Below the pieces are notes generated by a model. That model saw nothing but the letters and a program-made list of their open reading frames with translations. It did not search any database and was not told where the DNA came from. Source: Oscillospiraceae bacterium (GTDB lineage Bacteria; Bacillota; Clostridia; Oscillospirales; Acutalibacteraceae). From it: 12,044 nt of DNA. How positions within the stretch are numbered: position 1 is the stretch's first letter; each line of letters begins with the position of its first letter. The DNA is taken from contig DOUO01000068.1 in NCBI GenBank assembly GCA_003520555.1, positions 1 to 12,044 on the forward strand, given 5' to 3'. The position numbers and the translations under genes are program-made. Of this stretch, positions 6,650 to 12,044 are shown one piece after another.

Positions 6650-7822
6650 ATGAAACCCTCAATTAAACTGGGTTCTTTGGTTTTGGCTCTTATGATTGCT
6701 TTTACCGCTGTCGCGGCGGGCTGCAGCCTTAACAAAGAATGGTCTTACAAGTCAGAAGTAAAAGAGCTTTCCACAGGCGTTTACATCTATTGCCTTAGCG
6801 GAGCTTATTCTCAGGCAAAAACCTACGCCGAAAAGCTTAAGGATTATGACAGCGAAAAAGATTCGTGGCTTGATATGGAAATCACCGACGACGACGGCAA
6901 CAAAGAAATCGCGCGCACGTGGATTAAGAAAAAAGCCGAAGAAAGCTGCCTCAGCTTTTTGGTTGTTGAAGAGCAGATGAAGGTTGAAAACGCAACCTAC
7001 GACGAGGCTGCTTTGACCGAGTACAGAAACCAGGCAAAGCAGTACTGGGAGGTCGGCGTTCAGCAGCAGTATCAGCAAACTCCGGCTTTGAGCACAACAT
7101 ACTCACCCTACGGTATTTCGCTTGAAAGCTTTTCCTATGTTTACGCCGACATGAGCGTAAAGCAGGACGCTTTGTTCGACGCGGTTTACGGCAAGGGCGG
7201 CTCAAAGGAAGTTAAGGACGACGAGCTTAACAAATACTTTACCGACAACTATGTAAGCTACAGCTATTTCAGCGCTCCGCTTTACACCTCATCAACCGAC
7301 GAAGCGGGTCAGCAGAAAAACATAGCTATGGACGACAAAAAGATTAAAGAGCTTAAGGATCAGTTTGAAGGCTATTCCAAGGACATCAACGACAACGGCA
7401 AAAAGCTTGACGACATAACCAAGGCTTATCAAAAGAAGAGCGGCGACGACACAATTGAACCGACGTCCGCCACCGAGCAGCTTGAAAGCGTTTCGATGGG
7501 CGACGACTTTAAGAAAGCCCTTAAAAAGCTGGGCGACAAAAAAGCGACAACAATTACCGTCGGTGAAAAAGAAAACGCCATGCTTTACTTCATTTACAAG
7601 GACAGCATTAAGGACGTTGCGAAAACCTACCTTAAGGACGGCAGCCAGAAAAAGCAGGTTCTTACCAAGATGAAGTCGGAAGAATTTACCGACTACCTCA
7701 AGGAGCTTGCCGGCAAGCTTAAGTATGAAAAGAACGGTATCGTGGACAGCTACGACCCCAAGATGTTCTTTAAGGCAGTTAAGGCCACAACCGCTCCCGC
7801 AACAGACAGCACGGAGGGTTAA
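6650..7822 (+). CDS. Secreted lipoprotein in PrsA/SurA foldase position, rotamase domain degenerate or absent
   Basis: A 390-residue exported protein. It has a basic start (MKPSIK), a hydrophobic core (residues 7-23) and an AVAAGC lipobox-like end with C25 as the probable lipidated residue; Ala at -3 is less usual than Leu. The mature part is soluble, Lys/Asp/Glu-rich, largely helical in appearance, and ends in a Thr/Ala/Pro-rich tail. The N-terminal half (about 30-190), with WIKKKAEESCLSFLVVEEQM and alternating helices, resembles the chaperone arms of SurA/PrsA proteins. The following region (about 203-320) keeps a parvulin-like order of strand and helix (VSYSYF, then KIKELKDQFEGYSKDI, then FKKALKKL). 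However, it lacks the usual PPIC signatures such as SHIL, GGxLG and FGYH. Many Clostridia carry a PrsA-type foldase gene directly after mfd, so I infer an extracytoplasmic chaperone relative without confirmed isomerase activity. It is followed after 32 bp by the membrane protein gene. Confidence 0.75.
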   Translation: MKPSIKLGSLVLALMIAFTAVAAGCSLNKEWSYKSEVKELSTGVYIYCLSGAYSQAKTYAEKLKDYDSEKDSWLDMEITDDDGNKEIARTWIKKKAEESCLSFLVVEEQMKVENATYDEAALTEYRNQAKQYWEVGVQQQYQQTPALSTTYSPYGISLESFSYVYADMSVKQDALFDAVYGKGGSKEVKDDELNKYFTDNYVSYSYFSAPLYTSSTDEAGQQKNIAMDDKKIKELKDQFEGYSKDINDNGKKLDDITKAYQKKSGDDTIEPTSATEQLESVSMGDDFKKALKKLGDKKATTITVGEKENAMLYFIYKDSIKDVAKTYLKDGSQKKQVLTKMKSEEFTDYLKELAGKLKYEKNGIVDSYDPKMFFKAVKATTAPATDSTEG

Positions 7823-7841
7823 AACGTCTCTTAATGTGTAG

Positions 7842-7849
7842 AAAGGAGA
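7842..7849 (+). promoter_or_regulatory. Ribosome binding site that selects the ATG at 7855
   Basis: AAAGGAGA is placed six bases before the ATG at 7855. The in-frame ATG at 7834 lies upstream of this site and would put it inside the gene; the ATG at 7851 is out of frame. Confidence 0.8.
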
Positions 7850-7854
7850 TATGT

Positions 7855-8727
7855 ATGACCAAACATTCAAGACTCATAACAGCTCTTTTGGCACTGATAT
7901 TTTGTTTTAGCGCAATCACTGTATTTTCAGTTCCGGCTTTTGCCGAATCTCAGGCTTCCCAGGGCAGCGAAACTCCCGGAGGCGACGCTCCCGCGGTGGA
8001 TCCCGAGCCGGTTTACACCGACCCGATTACTCCCGAGCCTGAGCCTGTATACACGGATCCCGTTACTCCGGAGCCTGTTTACACGGAACCGCCTTATGTC
8101 GATCCCGGTTCGGGCGGCAACTCCGGCGGCGGAAACTCGGGCGGCGGAAGCTCCGACAGCGGCAGTTCGGGCAGCTCAGACAGCAGCGGTTCGGGCACCG
8201 TTTACTATGACAGCGACGGCAACGAACACAGCGACCAGTCCGACGTATATGTAGGCGGCGGTCAGAACTACGACCCGCCGGTCAGCACGGCTCCTTCGGT
8301 TCCTCTTGTAAAAACCGAAAGCAATATTGACGTAAACGAGCTTTCCAAGAACGACTGGAACGATATTAAGAAAAGCCTTGAAAAGGCTTCAAAGGGCACA
8401 TCTTCCGACGGCGACGACTTTTCCTTTATTCAGAAAAACACCGCCAAGGAGGACAACGGTCATTTGGTTCTGGTGATCGGCATAGGAATGATAGTATTAA
8501 GCCTTGCGGGTTTTGTATACCTTATTGTTTCGGCAATCATGAGACGCAAGAAAATTGCGGCAGGCGGAGTATCACATTCTTCCGGCTCACATTCCGCCGG
8601 AGCGCCGCGTTACCGTTCCGACAACGATTATGACGACGGTTACTCAAGAGCTTCAAAAAACGCGAGCAAGTATGACACCGCCGACATTCCCAAAGCAAAG
8701 CCAAAGGGCGGAAAAAGATATAAATAA
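7855..8727 (+). CDS. Single-pass membrane protein with Pro/Gly/Ser-rich ectodomain, function unknown
   Basis: I do not recognise the family. The 290-residue protein starts with a Sec signal peptide (about 1-30, likely cleaved after VPAFA). A proline-rich stretch follows with repeated EPVYTDP(I/V)TPEP units (about 51-80), then a Gly/Ser linker (about 86-120). A more ordinary segment with an amphipathic-looking helix (ELSKNDWNDIKKSLEKA, about 160-178) precedes one transmembrane segment (about 203-229, HLVLVIGIGMIVLSLAGFVY) followed by RRKK. The cytoplasmic tail of about 60 residues is Ser-, Tyr-, Asp- and Lys-rich and ends strongly basic (KPKGGKRYK). The topology is therefore most likely outside-N, inside-C. 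The proline- and glycine-rich part looks like a spacer through the cell wall. There is no LPXTG sorting signal and no recognisable catalytic motif. It probably shares a transcript with the preceding lipoprotein, suggesting a common envelope role, which is inference. Confidence 0.8.
   Translation: MTKHSRLITALLALIFCFSAITVFSVPAFAESQASQGSETPGGDAPAVDPEPVYTDPITPEPEPVYTDPVTPEPVYTEPPYVDPGSGGNSGGGNSGGGSSDSGSSGSSDSSGSGTVYYDSDGNEHSDQSDVYVGGGQNYDPPVSTAPSVPLVKTESNIDVNELSKNDWNDIKKSLEKASKGTSSDGDDFSFIQKNTAKEDNGHLVLVIGIGMIVLSLAGFVYLIVSAIMRRKKIAAGGVSHSSGSHSAGAPRYRSDNDYDDGYSRASKNASKYDTADIPKAKPKGGKRYK
8005..8100 (+). repeat. Coding repeat EPVYTDPxTPEP
   Basis: Two 36-base units (8005-8040, 8041-8076) encode EPVYTDPITPEP and EPVYTDPVTPEP, and a partial third unit encodes VYTEPPYVDP. 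The copies differ at several third codon positions, so they are not a very recent duplication. Confidence 0.75.
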
Positions 8728-8738
8728 GCTTAAACAAA

Positions 8739-8777
8739 AAGGACGGCTCATTTTTACGAGTCGTCCTTAATTTTTTT
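8739..8777. terminator. Bidirectional intrinsic terminator between convergent operons
   Basis: AAGGACGGCTC (8739-8749) pairs with GAGTCGTCCTT (8758-8768) with one G-T wobble and an 8-nt loop. A T-run (8771-8777) follows on the plus strand, and an A-run before it (8736-8740) supplies the U-tract on the minus strand. It closes both the membrane-protein unit and the gatCAB operon. Confidence 0.88.
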
Positions 8778-8783
8778 AACATA

Positions 8784-8801
8784 ATCAGCCGAATCAGCCG
8801 A
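8784..8801. repeat. Perfect 9-bp tandem duplication at the gatB stop
   Basis: ATCAGCCGA occurs twice in tandem (8784-8792, 8793-8801). On the minus strand this repeats the end of gatB, so the reading frame ends Ile-Gly-stop and is followed by Phe-Gly-stop. Confidence 0.7.
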
Positions 8802-10206
8802 TTAATTCCTTAATCTTTGCCTCAGCCGCCATAGCGTCCGCTTTGCCGCGGCTGTTTTTCATTACGTTGCCCACAAGGGCTTTAATTGCCTTTTCCTTGC
8901 CGTTTTTGTAGTCCTCAACAGCCTTTGGGTTGCCCTCGACAGCGTTTTTGCAAAGCTCGAGCAAAGCGTTGTCGTCAACTCCGCCCATGTCGCTTTCGCT
9001 GATGAATTCAAGCGCGCCCTTGCCGCTGTCAAGCATTTTTTCAAGCGTTGACTTGGCAAGGTTATTACGGATTTTGCCGCTGTCAAGAAGCTTTACAAGC
9101 TCGTTGAGCTGAGCCGGGGTTGTGGCTACGTCAAAGGCTTCCTTGTCGCTTTCGGTTTCGGTTCGGCGGAAGATTTGACCGATGATGAAGTTTGAAACGG
9201 TCTTGGGCGACTTAACGCCTTCGATTGCCTTGTCGAAATATTCGCTGATTTTGCGGTATTTTGTAAGCAGCTGAGCGTCCTTTTCGGGAAGTCCGAGCTC
9301 GTCGGTATAACGTCTGCATTTGTCGGCCGGAAGCTCGGGAAGCTCGGCTTTAAGCGCTTCAACTTCTTCTCGCGGAACGTTGATTGTCACCAAATCAGGG
9401 TCGCGGAAATAACGGTAGTCGTGCGCGTCCTCCTTGCTTCTCATTGAGGAGGTTGTGCCGGTGGCGTCGTCGTAGCGCAGGGTTTCCTGAACCACCTTGC
9501 CGCCGCTTTCAAGCAGGTCGACCTGACGGTCGTATTCATACTCCATCGCCTTCGCGATATTGGTGATGGAGTTCATATTTTTGATTTCGGTGCGCGTGCC
9601 GAACTTATCGCTGCCCTCGGGACGAACCGAAATGTTTACGTCGCAGCGCATTGAGCCTTCCTGCATTTTGCAGTCGGAAATGCCGATGTAGCGCATTACC
9701 TGCTGCAGCTTTTCAACATATTCCTTTGCCTCGTCAATTGAGCGGATGTCGGGTTCGGACACAATTTCAATAAGCGGAACGCCGCCGCGGTTGTAGTCAA
9801 CGTAGGTGTCGCCGTGCTGATGAATAAGCTTTCCGGCGTCCTCCTCGATATGAATGTGATGAAGGCGGATTTTTCTGCCGTTTGACAGCTCAACATAACC
9901 GCCGATAATCAGCGGAGCGTAAAGCTGGCTGATTTGATACGCCTTTGAAAGGTCGGGGTAGCAGTAATTTTTTCTGTCCATCTTTGCGACCTCGGCGATT
10001 TCGCCGTGAACGGCAAGACCCGCTTTGATCGCAAAACGAACGACCTCGCGGTTGAGAACGGGAAGCGTACCCGGCAAGCCGATGCACACCGGACAGCAGT
10101 GGGTGTTGGGTTCGCCGCCGAACCGGGTGGTGCAGCCGCAGAATATTTTTGTTTTTGTAGAAAGCTCAATATGGGTTTCAAAACCCGAAACTAATTCGTA
10201 TTTCAC
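8794..10206 (-). CDS. gatB: Aspartyl/glutamyl-tRNA amidotransferase subunit B
   Basis: GatB binds the misacylated Glu-tRNA(Gln) or Asp-tRNA(Asn), phosphorylates the acyl carboxylate with ATP and receives ammonia tunnelled from GatA. The 470 residues are typical. Near the N terminus are SGFETHIELSTKTKIFCGC (7-25) and THCCPVCIGLPGTLPVLN (35-52), with C23, C25 and C37/C38, C41 forming the likely zinc knuckle. Many family members read GLEVH where this protein has GFETH. Further hallmarks are KMDRKNYCYPDLSKAYQISQ, HIEEDAGK, DYNRGGVPLIEIVSEPD and EIKNMNS, the cradle region. The C-terminal helical and YqeY-like tail domain (about 330-470) ends KIKELIG. Translation starts at GTG (10206-10204), which overlaps the gatA TGA stop by four bases (GTGA), so it is translationally coupled. 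It is the last gene of the operon. Confidence 0.97.
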   Translation of the reverse strand: MKYELVSGFETHIELSTKTKIFCGCTTRFGGEPNTHCCPVCIGLPGTLPVLNREVVRFAIKAGLAVHGEIAEVAKMDRKNYCYPDLSKAYQISQLYAPLIIGGYVELSNGRKIRLHHIHIEEDAGKLIHQHGDTYVDYNRGGVPLIEIVSEPDIRSIDEAKEYVEKLQQVMRYIGISDCKMQEGSMRCDVNISVRPEGSDKFGTRTEIKNMNSITNIAKAMEYEYDRQVDLLESGGKVVQETLRYDDATGTTSSMRSKEDAHDYRYFRDPDLVTINVPREEVEALKAELPELPADKCRRYTDELGLPEKDAQLLTKYRKISEYFDKAIEGVKSPKTVSNFIIGQIFRRTETESDKEAFDVATTPAQLNELVKLLDSGKIRNNLAKSTLEKMLDSGKGALEFISESDMGGVDDNALLELCKNAVEGNPKAVEDYKNGKEKAIKALVGNVMKNSRGKADAMAAEAKIKELIG

Positions 10207-11660
10207 AGCTTAACACCCCACTTTGTATCCGTAAATTTTTCAGGCGCCGCCTGCTGGTATTTATAAGCGGCGTTAAGGATTTGCGCTTCGCCGAAGCTTT
10301 TGCCTATAAGCTGCATGCCGATGGGCATTCCGTTTGAGTTAAAGCCGCACGGAATTGAAACGCCGGGCAGTCCGGCGATATTTACCGGAACGGTGCAGAT
10401 ATCGGTAAGATATGTTTCAACAGGGTCGCTTACGGCGTGTCCCTTTTCAAACGCGGTCATGGGAACGGTGGGCGCCAAAATTACGTCGCACTGCTCAAAC
10501 GCGTTGTTGAAAGCGTTGATAATTGTACCGCGCAGGTTCTGCGCCTTTTTATAATAAGCGTCGTAGTAGCCTGCCGAAAGCACGTAAGTACCCAAAAGAA
10601 TTCTGCGCTTTACTTCTTCGCCGAAGCCTTCGCTTCTTGTGCGGCAAATCATGTCGTGAGTGCCGTTGTAATGCTCGGTTTTGTAGCCGTAGCGGATACC
10701 GTCGTAACGTCCGAGGTTTGACGAAGCCTCGGCGCAGGCAATGATATAGTAAACCGGAAGGGCGAATTTGAGCACGGGCAGGTCGAAGTAAACAATTTCC
10801 GCGCCCAGGGACTTATAGGTTTCAGCCGCGTCAAGCACCGCCTGTTTTACGTCGTCCCTTACGCCGTCAAGGTATTCGCGCGCGATGCCGATCTTCATGC
10901 CCTTGATGTCGTTATTCAGCTTTGAAAAGGTTTCGCCGCCGACGTTGCCCTTTGAGGTTGAGTCGCGCTTGTCCTGCTTTGAAATTGCGTCAAACACAAT
11001 TGCGGCGTCCTCAACGCTTTTGGTTATGGGGCCGATTTGGTCAAGCGAGCTTGCGTAAGCGATTAAGCCGTAACGTGAAACGGAACCATATGTCGGTTTT
11101 AATCCGACAACGCCGCAAAACGACGCCGGCTGGCGGATTGAGCCGCCTGTGTCGGAGCCCAAGCCGTATGCCGCAAGGTTGCCGCCTACCGCGCTTGAAA
11201 CGCCGCCCGAGCTTCCTCCCGCAACGTGATTTGTGTTAAAGGGGTTTGCCGCTCCGCCGAAGTACGAATTTTCGCAGGATGAGCCCATGGCAAATTCATC
11301 CATATTTGTTTTGCCGAGCATTACCGCGTTTTGACCCTTAAGGATTTCCCAGACGGTCGCGTCGAAAATCGGCTTGTAGCCCGTTAGGATTTTTGAGCAG
11401 CAGGTGGTTTCAATGCCCTTGGTGCTCATGTTGTCCTTCAAGGTCATAGGCACGCCTTCAAGCATACCTATTTCCTGTCCGTCGGCGATTTTTTTGTCAA
11501 CCTCTCCGGCGACTTTAAGAGCTTCTTCGCCTGTTATATTCACATAGGCGTTGAGCTCGGAATTTGACTTTTCAATTTCTGCGAGATAGCTCTTGGTAAG
11601 CTCGGTGCATGAGCACTGCTTGGACGTGAGCATATCGTGAATTTTAGCTATTGTACCCAT
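10203..11660 (-). CDS. gatA: Aspartyl/glutamyl-tRNA amidotransferase subunit A (glutaminase)
   Basis: GatA is an amidase-signature enzyme that hydrolyses glutamine and passes the ammonia to GatB for tRNA-dependent amidation. The 485 residues are normal. The Ser-cis-Ser-Lys triad is visible: K75 in GVPMTLKDNM, S150 in AGGSSGG and S174 in GSDTGGSIRQPA. Other family signatures are MLGKTNMDEFAMGSS (114-128), NPFNTNHVAGG (139-149) and VVGLKPTYGSVSRYGL (184-199). The C-terminal LPGVSIPCG and GMPIGMQLIG are also typical. The ATG at 11660 is 12 bases after the gatC stop, with an AAGGCGG-like site upstream, so the two are co-transcribed. The stop overlaps the gatB GTG. Confidence 0.98.
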   Translation of the reverse strand: MGTIAKIHDMLTSKQCSCTELTKSYLAEIEKSNSELNAYVNITGEEALKVAGEVDKKIADGQEIGMLEGVPMTLKDNMSTKGIETTCCSKILTGYKPIFDATVWEILKGQNAVMLGKTNMDEFAMGSSCENSYFGGAANPFNTNHVAGGSSGGVSSAVGGNLAAYGLGSDTGGSIRQPASFCGVVGLKPTYGSVSRYGLIAYASSLDQIGPITKSVEDAAIVFDAISKQDKRDSTSKGNVGGETFSKLNNDIKGMKIGIAREYLDGVRDDVKQAVLDAAETYKSLGAEIVYFDLPVLKFALPVYYIIACAEASSNLGRYDGIRYGYKTEHYNGTHDMICRTRSEGFGEEVKRRILLGTYVLSAGYYDAYYKKAQNLRGTIINAFNNAFEQCDVILAPTVPMTAFEKGHAVSDPVETYLTDICTVPVNIAGLPGVSIPCGFNSNGMPIGMQLIGKSFGEAQILNAAYKYQQAAPEKFTDTKWGVKL

Positions 11661-11672
11661 AATTACACCGCC

Positions 11673-11951
11673 TTACTCTCTGTTTCGAACAAGGAAATGA
11701 TCCTCTGCCTGTTCGGGGGCGTTTTTGAGGATTTCTTCGCTTGGATATGACGGAACAACCTCGTCCTCGCGGAAAACATTTGACAGATTATTGATGTTGT
11801 CAAAGCCTTCGCCGCTTGACGGAGCTTTGTTGATTTCGTCCGCAAAATCTATGATTTCCTGCATGGACTTTGTAAGTCCGTCAAGCTCCTCCTCGGGGAC
11901 AAAAAGCTTTGAAAGCAGGGCAATGTTTTCTACGTCTTCTCTGGTTACCAT
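11673..11951 (-). CDS. gatC: Aspartyl/glutamyl-tRNA amidotransferase subunit C
   Basis: GatC is the small belt-like subunit that wraps around the GatA-GatB interface and stabilises the complex. The 92 residues match the family. The start VTREDVENIALLSKLFVPEEE (2-22) is the conserved N-terminal helix pair, and the end has the usual acidic, Pro-rich stretch with FREDEVVPSYP (about 60-70), NAPEQ and DHFLV (the A-P-x-x-x-x-x-F/Y-x-V tail). ATG at 11951 is supported by GAGGGTGA at 11956-11963. It is the first gene of gatC-gatA-gatB, the standard order in Firmicutes, and lies directly behind a strong promoter. Confidence 0.95.
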   Translation of the reverse strand: MVTREDVENIALLSKLFVPEEELDGLTKSMQEIIDFADEINKAPSSGEGFDNINNLSNVFREDEVVPSYPSEEILKNAPEQAEDHFLVRNRE

Positions 11952-11989
11952 AGTGTCACCCTCTTTTAAATATTTATATTAACCATATT

Positions 11990-12018
11990 ATTATACATTA
12001 TTTTTCGGGTTGTTTCAA
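11990..12018 (-). promoter_or_regulatory. Strong sigma-A promoter of gatCAB
   Basis: On the minus strand TTGAAA (12018-12013) and a perfect TATAAT (11995-11990) are separated by 17 bases. Predicted start is near 11983, giving a short leader of about 32 nt. That is too short for a T-box or other large riboswitch downstream of this promoter. Confidence 0.8.
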
Positions 12019-12044
12019 TACCCTATCGCCAATCTTTAAAAAAA

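Noticed and set aside
7834..7854. Upstream ATG as start of the membrane protein
   Set aside because: The strong AAAGGAGA site lies downstream of it and points to 7855.
7891..7911. Possible lipobox (LIFC) in the membrane protein signal peptide
   Set aside because: Phe at -1 does not fit lipoprotein signal peptidase, and the hydrophobic core continues past the Cys to a good signal peptidase I site (AFA).
10922..11239. 105-codon plus-strand open frame antisense to gatA
   Set aside because: It is an Arg/Pro-rich shadow of a conserved amidase region, with no ribosome binding site or family resemblance.
11952..12044. T-box or other riboswitch upstream of gatCAB
   Set aside because: The predicted leader is about 32 nt with no T-box sequence or terminator hairpin, so there is no room for one downstream of this promoter.

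Overview
The window looks like ordinary chromosome from a low-to-mid GC Firmicute of class Clostridia, most likely Oscillospirales/Ruminococcaceae-like. The evidence is strong AGGAGG-type ribosome binding sites, sigma-A-like promoters, a GatCAB amidotransferase operon, PPDK, and the gene order glmU-prs-pth-mfd followed by a foldase-position lipoprotein. The genus cannot be fixed from the sequence alone. I see no mobile element, CRISPR array, rRNA or tRNA.

Layout. Positions 1-280 (minus) hold the first 93 codons of pyruvate, phosphate dikinase, transcribed off the left edge from an extended -10 promoter with a hairpin in its leader. A divergent AT-rich region (281-572) also carries the promoter of a rightward cluster: a GlmU-type uridylyltransferase lacking the acetyltransferase half (573-1322), PRPP synthetase prs (1393-2352), peptidyl-tRNA hydrolase pth (2439-3035) and the transcription-repair coupling factor mfd (3037-6492). 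A GC-rich hairpin without a U-tract lies between prs and pth. After mfd a new promoter sits in a very AT-rich stretch, followed by a two-gene envelope unit: a secreted lipoprotein (6650-7822) in the place where many Clostridia carry PrsA/SurA-type foldase, and a single-pass membrane protein with a Pro-, Gly- and Ser-rich ectodomain (7855-8727). A bidirectional terminator (8739-8777) separates this unit from the convergent gatC-gatA-gatB operon (11951 down to 8794, minus strand), which is driven by a near-consensus promoter at 11990-12018.

Functions. The rightward cluster combines UDP-sugar precursor supply, PRPP supply, recycling of peptidyl-tRNA and repair of transcription-blocking lesions, a conserved Firmicute housekeeping grouping. 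The envelope pair probably acts at the outer face of the membrane, but no activity can be assigned. GatCAB makes Gln-tRNA(Gln) and/or Asn-tRNA(Asn) by amidating misacylated tRNA.

The points most worth a second look are the single-domain GlmU, the foldase-position lipoprotein without a recognisable rotamase motif, its low-complexity membrane partner, and the structured leaders of ppdK and pth. I did not find a convincing new multi-gene system; the region is mostly housekeeping.
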